Source of the DNA: Georgenia daeguensis
GTDB taxonomy: Bacteria; Actinomycetota; Actinomycetes; Actinomycetales; Actinomycetaceae
Direction of reading: 5' to 3'
Length of the DNA: 64,000 bases
Assembly: GCF_039537705.1 (NCBI RefSeq)
Contig: NZ_BAABBA010000005.1
Span: forward strand, 62,001 to 126,000
The translations under genes and the position numbers were made by a program. The notes beneath the pieces were generated by a model that was not told the origin of the DNA, ran no database searches, and was given only the letters and a program-made list of their open reading frames with translations. Shown one piece after another: positions 23,756-31,974 of the stretch; the stretch's first letter is position 1; each line of letters starts with the position of its first letter.

Positions 23756-24772
23756 CTACACGCGGGACTCGCGGCGCCGGCGCACGTTGTCGGCGAAGAC
23801 GGCGACGAGAATGACGACACCCACGGCGACCTTCTGCCACTCCTGCGGGATCGCCATGATCTGCAGGCCGTTGTTCAGGGTGGCCATGAGGATGGCGCCG
23901 ATGATCGTGCCGAGGACGGAGGCCCGGCCGCCGGAGAGGGAGGTGCCGCCGATGACGACGGCGGCGATCGCCTCGAGCTCGTAGCCCAGGCCGAGGGCCG
24001 GCTGGGCCGAGTTGAGGCGGGCCGCCATGACGACGCCGCCGATGCCGGTGAAGACGCCGGCCAGGACGTAGATCCTGATGAGCCACGAGCGCGTGTTGAT
24101 GCCCGACATGCGCGTGGCCTCCTCGTTGGAGCCGATGGAGAGCGCATAGCGGCCGATCAGGGACTTGTTGAGCAGGACCCCCGCGATGACGGCGAGCGCG
24201 AGGAAGATCAGCACCGCGTTGGGCACGTTGGGGATCAGCGTGCCGAGGGCGATCTGCCCGAAGCCGGGCACCGAGGTGAAGTACAGCGGCGTCGCCCCGG
24301 AGATGACCAGGGAGAGGCCGGCCGCGGCCATCATCATCGCCAGCGTCGCGATGAAGGGCGGGATGCCGAGCACCGCGACGTTGAGGCCGTTGATCAGGCC
24401 GAGGAAGGCGCCGAACAGGATGCCGAGCAGGACGGCCAGCGGCATGGGCAGGCCCAGGAACGCCTCCGTGGCGAACACCGCTGTCATGACGGAGCACAGC
24501 GTCATGGCGGTGCCGACCGAGAGGTCGATGCCGCCGGTGGCGATGATGAACGTGGCCCCGAGCGCGAGGATCCCGGTCACCGACGCCGCCAGCAGGATGC
24601 CGAAGACGTTGGAGGTGCTGAGGAAGTTCGGGCTCGCGACGGCGAAGAAGGCGAAGAGGGCGATGAGCGCGCCGAAGGCGAGGAACTGCTGGATGCTGAC
24701 GGAGCGCCGTCGGGCGATCGGCGTCTCGGGCGCCGCCGCCTCCGGCCGGGCGGCCGGAACCGCGGCGCTCAC
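23756..24772 (-). CDS. Sugar ABC transporter permease (RbsC type)
   Basis: A 338-residue inner-membrane permease with about nine hydrophobic segments and the family signatures LALGATFIIATGGIDLSVGT and AAVVIGGTSLSGGRASVLGT. The start is the GTG at 24772, which overlaps the stop of the ATPase gene (GTGA). The frame continues further upstream but only inside the ATPase gene. One permease gene is present, so the importer probably uses a homodimer. Confidence 0.92.
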   Translation of the reverse strand: MSAAVPAARPEAAAPETPIARRRSVSIQQFLAFGALIALFAFFAVASPNFLSTSNVFGILLAASVTGILALGATFIIATGGIDLSVGTAMTLCSVMTAVFATEAFLGLPMPLAVLLGILFGAFLGLINGLNVAVLGIPPFIATLAMMMAAAGLSLVISGATPLYFTSVPGFGQIALGTLIPNVPNAVLIFLALAVIAGVLLNKSLIGRYALSIGSNEEATRMSGINTRSWLIRIYVLAGVFTGIGGVVMAARLNSAQPALGLGYELEAIAAVVIGGTSLSGGRASVLGTIIGAILMATLNNGLQIMAIPQEWQKVAVGVVILVAVFADNVRRRRESRV

Positions 24773-26322
24773 GACGCCGCTCCCATCGTCTCCGTGCGGA
24801 ATAGGGTGGCCAACTCCATGATCCTTTCCTGCGTGACTTCGTTCCTGTCGAGAGTCCCGGTGATCCGGCCCTCGCACATGACCGCGACGCGGTCGGCGAG
24901 GCGCAGCACCTCGGGAAGCTCGGACGAGATGACGATGACCGACTTGCCCTGCCTGACGAGCTCGTGGAGCAGGGTGTAGATCTCGTCCTTGGCACCGACG
25001 TCGATGCCTCGGGTGGGTTCGTCGACGATCAGGACGTCGCAGTCACGGGTGAGCCACTTGCCGATGATCGCCTTCTGCTGGTTGCCGCCCGAGAGGTTGC
25101 GGGCGAGCTGGTGCACCGACGGGGTCTTGATCCGCAGCGCCTTGACCTGCTTCTCGGCCTCCGCGGTGATGCCGCGCTCGCGCACGAACCCGAGGCCGGA
25201 GCTGAACCTTCGTAGGGAGGAGAGTCCGATGTTCGCGCGGACCGACTGGTCGAGCAGGAGCCCGTAGCGCTTGCGGTCCTCGGAGAGGTAGCCGACGCCG
25301 AGCGCGACCGCGTCGGCGGGCGTGCGGATGGTGACCGGCCGGCCGTTGATCCTGATGGACCCCGAGGTCGTGGGGTCGGCGCCGACGACGGCCCGGGCGA
25401 CCTCGGTGCGGCCGGCTCCCATGAGCCCGGCGAAACCGAGGATCTCCCCGCGGTGGAGCGTGAAGCTGATGTCCCGGAGCAGGTGCCGGGTGTTCAGGCC
25501 CTCCACCTCGAGCACCGGCTCGCCGGTCACCCGTTCGGGAGGCCGGACGTCGGTGGAGATCTTGCGTCCCACCATCATCGCGATGATCTGCGAGATCTCC
25601 GTCTCCGCCGTCGTCACGGTGCCGACGTAGGTGCCGTCGCGGATGACGGAGACCCGGTCGGTGATCTCCCGGATCTCGGGCATCCGGTGCGAGATGTAGA
25701 TGACGCCGGTGCTGGGCGAGACGAAGTCGCGGATGAGCCGGAACAGCGTCTCGATCTCGGAGTCGGTCAGGGCCGCGGTGGGCTCGTCCATGATCAGGAT
25801 GCGGGCGTCGAAGGAGAGCGCCTTGGCGATCTCGACCATCTGCTGCTGGGCCACCGTGAGGTCCCGGATGCGGCGGGCGGGATCGATGTCGATCTTCAGG
25901 CTGCGCAGCAGGGCGCGGGCGTCGCGCTCCTGCCGGCGGTCGTCGATGACCTGGCCGAGGAACCGGCGCGGCTCGCGGCCCATGTAGATGTTCTGGGCGA
26001 CGGTCTGGTCCGGGACGAGCTGGAACTCCTGGTGGATGATCGCCAGCCCGGCCGCCTGCGCCTCGTGCGGGTTCGTCACCGTCGACGGCTTCCCGTCGAG
26101 CAGCACCTCTCCCCCGGGGTCGGGCTCGTAGATGCCGGTGAGGATCTTCATGAGGGTGGACTTGCCGGCCCCGTTCTCGCCGCAGACGCCGAGGACCTCT
26201 CCGGCGCGCAGCTCGAGCGAGACGTTGTTCAGCGCCTTGACGCCGGGGAAGGACTTCGAGACGGACCGCACCTGGAGCAGCGGGGTTCCTTCGGTGTTCG
26301 GGGACTGCACTGGACCTATCAC
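24769..26322 (-). CDS. Sugar ABC transporter ATP-binding protein (RbsA type, two ATPase domains)
   Basis: A 517-residue tandem ATPase. Domain 1 has Walker A GENGAGKST near residue 50 and DLTVAQQQMVEIAKAL with MDEPTAAL; domain 2 has the degenerate GLMGAGRTE loop, NLSGGNQQKAIIGKWL signature and VDEPTRGIDVG. This layout is normal for RbsA/XylG/MglA proteins. It starts the importer operon (ATPase-permease-binding protein), with the lac-like operator palindrome 21-36 bases upstream of its ATG. Confidence 0.93.
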   Translation of the reverse strand: MIGPVQSPNTEGTPLLQVRSVSKSFPGVKALNNVSLELRAGEVLGVCGENGAGKSTLMKILTGIYEPDPGGEVLLDGKPSTVTNPHEAQAAGLAIIHQEFQLVPDQTVAQNIYMGREPRRFLGQVIDDRRQERDARALLRSLKIDIDPARRIRDLTVAQQQMVEIAKALSFDARILIMDEPTAALTDSEIETLFRLIRDFVSPSTGVIYISHRMPEIREITDRVSVIRDGTYVGTVTTAETEISQIIAMMVGRKISTDVRPPERVTGEPVLEVEGLNTRHLLRDISFTLHRGEILGFAGLMGAGRTEVARAVVGADPTTSGSIRINGRPVTIRTPADAVALGVGYLSEDRKRYGLLLDQSVRANIGLSSLRRFSSGLGFVRERGITAEAEKQVKALRIKTPSVHQLARNLSGGNQQKAIIGKWLTRDCDVLIVDEPTRGIDVGAKDEIYTLLHELVRQGKSVIVISSELPEVLRLADRVAVMCEGRITGTLDRNEVTQERIMELATLFRTETMGAAS

Positions 26323-26342
26323 CTGCTTCGTCGCGAGGCGGG

Positions 26343-26358
26343 ATGTGAGCGCTCACAT
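26343..26358. promoter_or_regulatory. Near-ideal lac-type operator palindrome upstream of ABC importer
   Basis: ATGTGAGCGCTCACAT is a perfect 16-bp dyad whose core TGTGAGCGCTCACA equals the core of the symmetric ideal E. coli lac operator. It lies 21-36 bases before the importer ATPase start, where a repressor would block transcription. The LacI-type protein encoded at 19347-20351 has a LacI-like recognition helix and is the probable ligand. Confidence 0.8.
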
Positions 26359-26468
26359 AAGGTAACAGCGTGTTCTACGTCACACAAGAGCCCGAGGCGC
26401 AGCTACCCGAAATGCCCCCGAACCGAGACATCTCGGCTCACCGTCACGTCTCCCGCACGACGTTGCTC

Positions 26469-26493
26469 ATGTGGCCGCTCCCAGCGACCACAT
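26469..26493 (-). terminator. Hairpin after the second rhamnulokinase gene
   Basis: ATGTGGCCGCT and AGCGACCACAT form an 11-bp stem with one G-T type mismatch and a three-base loop, starting 30 bases beyond the kinase stop at 26523 on the minus strand. It is probably the terminator of the rhamnose operon. Confidence 0.5.
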
Positions 26494-26522
26494 CGGCAGC
26501 CTCGTTCCGGACAGCTCCCCGG

Positions 26523-27950
26523 TCAGGGCCGGAACTCCTGCGGCGGGTGGGTGGCCACGACCAGCGCGCGCAGCGCCTCGAGGTCCCCGCTGACGAACCC
26601 GAGCGCCCTGGCCTGGACCAGGGCGTTGCCCATCGCCGTCGCCTCGACGGGCCCGGCGAGCACGGGCAGCCCGGAGCTCGCCGCGGTGAGCCGGCACAGC
26701 ACGGCGTTGCGGGCACCGCCACCGACGAGGTGGATGGTGCGCACGCGCCGCCCGGTCAGCTCGGCCGCCCGGTGCACGGTGCGGGCGAACGCGTCGGCCA
26801 GGCTCGCCAGGATCGTGCGCACCACCGCCGCCCGGGTGGCGGGCGGCTCCACGCCGTGCGCGCGGCACCACCCGGTGATGCGCGCCGGCATGTCGCCCGG
26901 CGGCAGGAACCCCGGGTCGTCGACGTCGATGATCGGCACGGGGTCAGCGACCTGACCGGCGGCGCGGACGAGCCCGGGCAGGTCGACCTCCCCGCCGTCG
27001 GCCTCCCAGGTCCGCACCGACTCGCTGAGCAGCCACAGGCCCATGACGTTGTGCAGGTACCGGACCCGGCCGTCCACGCCGCGCTCGTTGGTGAACCCGG
27101 CCGCCCGTCCGGCGTCGGAGAGCTCGGGGTGCTCCAGCTCGACGCCGACCAGCCCCCAGGTGCCGCAGCTGATGTAGGCGACGTCGGCGTCGGTGGCGGG
27201 CACGGCGACGACGGCGGAGGCGGTGTCGTGCGACCCCACCGTCGTGACCCGAAGCCGGGCGGCCCCCTCCCCGAGCTGCGCGGCGACGTGCGGGAGGAGC
27301 GGACCGGCGTCGGCACCCGGGTCCACCAGGGGCTGCAGGACCCGACCGGGGATGCCGAGCCGCCGCGCCAGGCCGGTGCTCCACTCCCCCGTGCGCGCGT
27401 CGAGCAGGCCGGTGGTGGAGGCGTTGGTGCGCTCGGCGGCCGCCGTGCCGGTGAGCCAGTACGTGAGCAGGTCCGGCACGAGCAGGAACCGGTCGGCGGC
27501 GTCGAGGACGCCGTCGAGCCGGTCGACGACGAGCTGGAAGACCGTGTTGAACGGCAGGTGCTGCAGGCCGTTGACGGCGAAGAGCTCTGCGGGCGGGACG
27601 ACGGCGTGCACGGCGGCCACGCCCCGCGCCGTGCGCTCGTCGCGGTAGTGGAACGGCACCCCCAGCATGCGCGTGCCGCGCAGGAGGGCGTAGTCCACCG
27701 CCCAGCTGTCGATGCCGGCGCTCGCGACGTCGCCGGCCCGCACGGCCTCCGCCAGCCCGGCGAGGGTGCGGGCGTACAGGCCCAGGACGTCCCAGTGCAG
27801 GCCGTCGATGGTGCGCACCGGGGTGTTGGGGAAGCGGGCCGCCTCCGTGACGGCGAGCTCGCGCGCGGAGACGTGCGCCAGCATCACCCGGCCGCTGGTG
27901 GCGCCGAGGTCGACGGCGGCGACCGTGCCGCCGCCGGTCACCGGCCTCAC
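26523..27950 (-). CDS. rhaB: Rhamnulokinase
   Basis: A 475-residue FGGY kinase. AAVDLGATSGRVMLA is the ATP loop, DSWAVDYALL the ketose-side motif, and LVGGGARNAVLCRLTA the C-terminal ATP site. The GTG start at 27950 overlaps the stop of rhaI by four bases (GTGA). Directly behind rhamnose isomerase and mutarotase genes, it should phosphorylate L-rhamnulose to L-rhamnulose-1-phosphate. It is the last gene of the operon; a hairpin at 26469-26493 follows. Confidence 0.88.
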   Translation of the reverse strand: MRPVTGGGTVAAVDLGATSGRVMLAHVSARELAVTEAARFPNTPVRTIDGLHWDVLGLYARTLAGLAEAVRAGDVASAGIDSWAVDYALLRGTRMLGVPFHYRDERTARGVAAVHAVVPPAELFAVNGLQHLPFNTVFQLVVDRLDGVLDAADRFLLVPDLLTYWLTGTAAAERTNASTTGLLDARTGEWSTGLARRLGIPGRVLQPLVDPGADAGPLLPHVAAQLGEGAARLRVTTVGSHDTASAVVAVPATDADVAYISCGTWGLVGVELEHPELSDAGRAAGFTNERGVDGRVRYLHNVMGLWLLSESVRTWEADGGEVDLPGLVRAAGQVADPVPIIDVDDPGFLPPGDMPARITGWCRAHGVEPPATRAAVVRTILASLADAFARTVHRAAELTGRRVRTIHLVGGGARNAVLCRLTAASSGLPVLAGPVEATAMGNALVQARALGFVSGDLEALRALVVATHPPQEFRP

Positions 27951-29110
27951 GCCCCCCAGCCGGCCTGGACGCCGCCGACCCGCTCGGCCGCGACCCGCTC
28001 GCCGTAGCCGGACCGGGCGTACGCGGCGACGGGGTCGGGGTCGAGCCCCTGGCCGGTGCGCAGCTCGGCCAGCAGCGGCCGGACGTCGGTGTTGTAGGCG
28101 TCCATGAGGACGGCGTTGGCGCGGAGGACGTCGCCCGCGGTCTGCGCCGCGCGCAGGGCGTCACGGTCGACGAGGAGCGCCTTCGCCGTCGCCTCCTGGA
28201 CGTTCATGACCGAACGGATCTGTGCGGGGATCTTCGGCTCGATGTTGTGGCACTGGTCGAGCATGAAGTTGACCCCCGAGCCCGGCCGGAGGGCGTCGGC
28301 GGCGACGATCTCGTTCATGATCCGGAAGAGCTGGAACGGGTCCGCGGCGCCGACCATGAGGTCGTCGTCGGCGTAGAAGCGGGAGTTGAAGTCGAAGGCG
28401 CCCAGGCGCCCGACCCGCAGGAGCTGGGCGACGATGAACTCGATGTTCGTGCCGGGCGCGTGGTGGCCGGTGTCGAGGACGACCATGGCCCGCTCGCCCA
28501 GCGCCAGGCAGTGCAGCAGGGACGTGCCCCAGTCCGGGATGTCGGTGGCGTAGAACGCCGGCTCGAAGAACTTGTACTCGAGGATCAGCCGGTGCTCGGG
28601 GCCGAGCGCGGCGTAGATCTCCGCCAGCCCCTCCGCGAGCCGTTCCTGCCGGGCGCGCAGGTCGTCCTGGCCGGGGTAGTTCAGGCCGTCGGCCAGCCAG
28701 ACCTTGAGGTCCTGGGAGCCGGTCTCGCGCATGATCTCGATGCAGCGCAGGTGGTGGTCGAGAGCCTTGCGCCGCACCCGTGGGTCGGGGTTGCACAGGG
28801 ATCCGAGCATGTAGTCGTCGTCCTGGAAGACGTTGGAGTTGATCGCGCCGATGCTCACGCCGAGCTCGGCGGCGTGGCGGCGCAGGTCGGCGTAGTCGTC
28901 CACGAGGTCCCACGGGATGTGCAGGGACACCCGCGGGGCGACGCCGGTGTACCGGTGGACCTGGGCGGCGTCGGCGAGCTTCTCGTACGGGTCGCGCGGG
29001 ACTCCCGGCTGGCCGAACACCTTGAACCGCGTGCCGGAGTTGGCGAACGCCCAGGACGGCAGCTCGATCGTCTGCGCGGCGAGCGCCGGCAGGGGGTCGG
29101 GGACGGTCAT
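27947..29110 (-). CDS. rhaI: L-rhamnose isomerase (RhaI type)
   Basis: A 387-residue TIM-barrel isomerase of the short RhaI class found in actinobacteria and Pseudomonas. Metal-binding residues are expected in LILEYKFFEPAFYATDIPDW (Glu), VVLDTGHHAPGTNIE (Asp/His) and AFDFNSRFYADDDL (Asp). ATG at 29110 overlaps the mutarotase stop (ATGA). It interconverts L-rhamnose and L-rhamnulose. It is the middle gene of the coupled mutarotase-isomerase-kinase operon. Confidence 0.92.
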   Translation of the reverse strand: MTVPDPLPALAAQTIELPSWAFANSGTRFKVFGQPGVPRDPYEKLADAAQVHRYTGVAPRVSLHIPWDLVDDYADLRRHAAELGVSIGAINSNVFQDDDYMLGSLCNPDPRVRRKALDHHLRCIEIMRETGSQDLKVWLADGLNYPGQDDLRARQERLAEGLAEIYAALGPEHRLILEYKFFEPAFYATDIPDWGTSLLHCLALGERAMVVLDTGHHAPGTNIEFIVAQLLRVGRLGAFDFNSRFYADDDLMVGAADPFQLFRIMNEIVAADALRPGSGVNFMLDQCHNIEPKIPAQIRSVMNVQEATAKALLVDRDALRAAQTAGDVLRANAVLMDAYNTDVRPLLAELRTGQGLDPDPVAAYARSGYGERVAAERVGGVQAGWGA

Positions 29111-29502
29111 GATTCTCCTTCGGGGGCTGCGGGACCGGAGGCGGCGCCCGCGCCGGCGTTCGGTTCGAGGGCGGCGAGCTGGTCCTGCAGGTGGAAGACC
29201 TCCTGCAGGGGCACGAAGCTCTCGTCGGGCCGGGCTGGCCCCGCGGTGACGAAGTACCGGGACATCTCCGCCTGCCACCGCGCGTTGACCTCGGTGGCGG
29301 CCATGGCGGCCTGGGCCGCCGGAAAGTCCTCGGTCTCGAGATAGCCGACGAGCGTGCCGTCGTCGGCCAGGAAGAGCGAGTAGTTGCCCCAGCCCGCCGC
29401 GTCGAGCGCCCGGAGCATCTCCGGCCAGACGGCCGCGTGGCGCTCCCGGTACTCGGCGGCGAGCTCGGGCCGGACGCGCGCGAGGAAGCAGATCCGCTCC
29501 AC
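29107..29502 (-). CDS. rhaM: L-rhamnose mutarotase
   Basis: A 131-residue protein of the RhaM/YiiL family (usually 104-115 residues; here with a Gly/Ala-rich 20-residue tail). RICFLARVRPELAAEYRERH carries the catalytic histidine near residue 22, and NYSLFLADDGTLVGYLE is the conserved core. The start is a GTG at 29502 with GAGGAGAGAGG upstream; longer frames to 29724 run through repeated spacer DNA. It supplies the anomer used by RhaI and is the first gene of the operon. The 238-base region upstream holds several repeats that may be operators. Confidence 0.88.
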   Translation of the reverse strand: MERICFLARVRPELAAEYRERHAAVWPEMLRALDAAGWGNYSLFLADDGTLVGYLETEDFPAAQAAMAATEVNARWQAEMSRYFVTAGPARPDESFVPLQEVFHLQDQLAALEPNAGAGAASGPAAPEGES

Positions 29503-29559
29503 GCCTCTCTCCTCTCTCGGCGGAGCCGCCCGGCGGACCGGCCGGCCGCTCGTCGGCGC

Positions 29560-29619
29560 GACGAGATCGAGGTTCTGGTTCGGAATGGCTTCTCGGCCAA
29601 CCGATTCCTCGATCTCGTC
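29560..29619. promoter_or_regulatory. Long inverted repeat upstream of the rhamnose operon
   Basis: GACGAGATCGAGG (29560-29572) and CCTCGATCTCGTC (29607-29619) are exact complements. A GGTT/AACC pair continues the match inward after four unpaired bases. It lies 58-117 bases upstream of the mutarotase start and could be an operator or transcript hairpin. Confidence 0.55.
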
Positions 29620-29652
29620 CGACCGTTGGTGAGTTCGTGACTTCTCGGCGAT

Positions 29653-29709
29653 CAGGTGACTCCCGGTCGAGCAGGTGACTCCCGGTCGAACAGGTGACAT
29701 CTCGGCGAG
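29653..29709. repeat. 19-bp repeat, three copies, upstream of the rhamnose operon
   Basis: CAGGTGACTCCCGGTCGAG (29653) and CAGGTGACTCCCGGTCGAA (29672) are 18/19 identical, and a third unit starting CAGGTGAC at 29691 diverges after that. Period 19. The repeats lie between the end of the rhamnose-binding-protein gene and the inverted repeat, where activator or repressor sites would be expected. Confidence 0.75.
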
Positions 29710-29740
29710 GAGACGACGGCTCACCGGGGGTGGGCGGCCG

Positions 29741-30847
29741 TCAGAAGTCGAAGTCGTCGATGTTGTCGGCGTTGAACCGGGTCGGCGGGCCGAGGGTGAT
29801 CACGCCGTCGGCACCGATCTCGTACTCGCCCAGGTCCCCGGCCTCGAAGGTCTCGCCCTCCTCGCCGGTGATGATGCCCGAGGCCATCGCGGCGCCGGTG
29901 TAGGCGGCGAGCTGCCCCAGGGCGCCCGGGTCCCACAGGGCGAACTCGGTGACCGTGCCGTCCTTGACGAACTCCCGCATCTGGTTGGGGGTGCCGAGCC
30001 CGGTCAGGGCCACCTTCCCCTTGTAGTCCGACCCCTGCAGGTACCGCGCGGCGGCGGCGATGCCGACCGTCGTCGGCGAGATGATCGCCTCGACGTCCGG
30101 GTTGGCCTGCAGCAGCCCCTGGGTCTCGGAGAAGGACTTCTCGTCCTCGTCGTCGCCGTACACGGTCGCGACCAGCTCGATGTCCGCGTAGTCGGGGTTG
30201 TTCGCCAGCTCGTCCTCGATCACCTGGATCCAGGCGTTCTGGTTCGTCGCGTTGGCGGTGGCCGAGAGGATCGCGACCTGCCCGGAGCCGTCGATCTGCT
30301 CGGACGCCATCTCGATGAGGGTCTTGCCCACCTCCTCGCCGTCGACCTGGGAGACGAAGACGTCGCGGCAGGAGGGGTCGACGTCGGAGTCGAAGGTGAC
30401 GACGGCGGTGTCGCCGGACATGGCCTGCTCCAGCGCCGAGCACAGGGCGTTGGGGTCGTTGGCGGAGAGCAGGATCGCGTCGACGGCCTGCTGGGTGAGC
30501 GTGTTGATGTAACTGACCTGGGAGGACGCCGAGGCGTCCGAGGGGCCGGTGTACTCGTAGGTGCCGCCGAGCTCCTCGACCACCTTCTGCGCGCCCTCGC
30601 TGGACGTCTCGAAGTAGGGGTTGTTGACCTGCTTGGGCAGCATCGTGATGGCGAGGCCCTCCTCGTACTCGGTGGCCCCGCCCCCGCCGCCGGTCGCGCC
30701 GCCGGTGGCGGCACCGCCGCCCCCGCCGGTCGGTTCCTCGTCGGCGGAGTCCTGGGTGGTGCCCCCGCACGCGGCGAGGGTGAGCGCGATTCCTAGCGCG
30801 AGGGCCGCGGAGGCCGTCCGTGAGCGTCGTTGCTGGCGGAGATTCAT
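29741..30847 (-). CDS. Rhamnose-type ABC transporter substrate-binding lipoprotein
   Basis: A 368-residue lipoprotein. The lipobox is LAAC with Cys27, followed by a ~35-residue Gly/Ala/Thr tether. ITMLPKQVNNPYFETSSEGA and the C-terminal TGLGTPNQMREFV resemble RhaS/autoinducer-2-type binding proteins. ATG at 30847 with AAGGACC upstream. It is the last gene of the four-gene importer operon (ATPase, two permeases, binding protein), next to rhaM-rhaI-rhaB, so L-rhamnose is the probable ligand. Confidence 0.88.
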   Translation of the reverse strand: MNLRQQRRSRTASAALALGIALTLAACGGTTQDSADEEPTGGGGGAATGGATGGGGGATEYEEGLAITMLPKQVNNPYFETSSEGAQKVVEELGGTYEYTGPSDASASSQVSYINTLTQQAVDAILLSANDPNALCSALEQAMSGDTAVVTFDSDVDPSCRDVFVSQVDGEEVGKTLIEMASEQIDGSGQVAILSATANATNQNAWIQVIEDELANNPDYADIELVATVYGDDEDEKSFSETQGLLQANPDVEAIISPTTVGIAAAARYLQGSDYKGKVALTGLGTPNQMREFVKDGTVTEFALWDPGALGQLAAYTGAAMASGIITGEEGETFEAGDLGEYEIGADGVITLGPPTRFNADNIDDFDF

Positions 30848-30909
30848 GGTGGGTCCTTATCTGCCGTGCCGCCGGCGGCGGCGTGGTGGTGAAGGTCGCG
30901 GGGCCGCGT

Positions 30910-31974
30910 CTAGGGGCCGGCGGGCACCTCCTCCCCGGCCGGCTCGGCGGCGGCCGCGCGGGCCCGCCGTCGCCGGGCGGCGTGCAGCCGCACCGCCGCG
31001 GTGACGTTGGGGATGAGCACGGAGACGATGAGGAGGAGGCCGGTGACCACGGTGAGCGCCTCGGTGGAGACCCGCTCGAGCCGCAGCGCGTTCTGCACCG
31101 AGCCGAGGAGGACGACGCCGGCGAGGACGCCGGGCAGGGTGCCGCGCCCGCCGAAGATGGACACGCCGCCGAGGAGGACGGCGGCCACGACCGTCAGCTC
31201 GAGCCCGACGGCGTTGTCGCCCCGCGCGCTGGAGTAGCGCAGCGTCCAGTACACCCCGGTCAGGCCGGCGACGGCGCCGGAGGTGACGTAGAGCCAGAAG
31301 CGCGTCCACCCCACCCGGATGCCGGCGTAGCGGGCGGCGGTCTCGTTGGCGCCGATCGCGAAGACGGACCGGCCGACCGGCGTGGCGTGGAGGACGACGC
31401 CGAAGATCACCGTGAGGAGCAGCAGGGGCAGCAGGACGTTGGGCACGACGCCGTCCCCCACGCTGCCGATCACCCAGCCGGTGAAGCTGCGGGGGAAGTC
31501 TGCGACGGCGGTGTCCCCCAGCAGCACGAACGCCAGGCCGCGGTAGAGGGCGAGCGTGCCGATGGTGACCGCGAGCGCGGGCAGCCCCAGCACGGTGATG
31601 AACAAGCCGTTGACCGCGCCGAGCACGGCGCCGACGACCACGACGAGCGGGACGATCGTCTCCAGCGGCAGCCCGCCGTTCCACATCACGCCCATCGCGG
31701 CGCTGGTCAGGCCGACCACGCTCGCCACCGACAGGTCGATCTGCCCGGTGACGATGATGAGGGTCGAGGGCAGGGCGAGCAGCAGGATCGGCGCGAGGTC
31801 CAGCACGAGGAAGCCGAAGTTGCGGGCGGTGCCGAAGTGCTCGACGCCGAGCGAGGCGACGATCAGGAAGACCACGGTCACAGCGATGACGGCGCTGTCC
31901 CAGCCGAGGGTCGGCCGGAACGCCAGCCGCTCCTCGCGCCCGACGTCGGGCGAGTTCTTCAGGTCAACGGACAC
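30910..31974 (-). CDS. Rhamnose-type ABC transporter permease 2
   Basis: A 354-residue permease with about ten hydrophobic segments. Family signatures are ALPSTLIIVTGQIDLSVASV and AAVLLGGVSIFGGRGTLPGV. The C-terminal 30 residues are Arg/Ala-rich and cytoplasmic. Its start overlaps the end of the other permease gene by 11 bases. The presence of two non-identical permeases is normal for RhaP/RhaQ-type importers, in contrast to the single-permease importer at 22.7-26.3 kb. Confidence 0.9.
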   Translation of the reverse strand: MSVDLKNSPDVGREERLAFRPTLGWDSAVIAVTVVFLIVASLGVEHFGTARNFGFLVLDLAPILLLALPSTLIIVTGQIDLSVASVVGLTSAAMGVMWNGGLPLETIVPLVVVVGAVLGAVNGLFITVLGLPALAVTIGTLALYRGLAFVLLGDTAVADFPRSFTGWVIGSVGDGVVPNVLLPLLLLTVIFGVVLHATPVGRSVFAIGANETAARYAGIRVGWTRFWLYVTSGAVAGLTGVYWTLRYSSARGDNAVGLELTVVAAVLLGGVSIFGGRGTLPGVLAGVVLLGSVQNALRLERVSTEALTVVTGLLLIVSVLIPNVTAAVRLHAARRRRARAAAAEPAGEEVPAGP

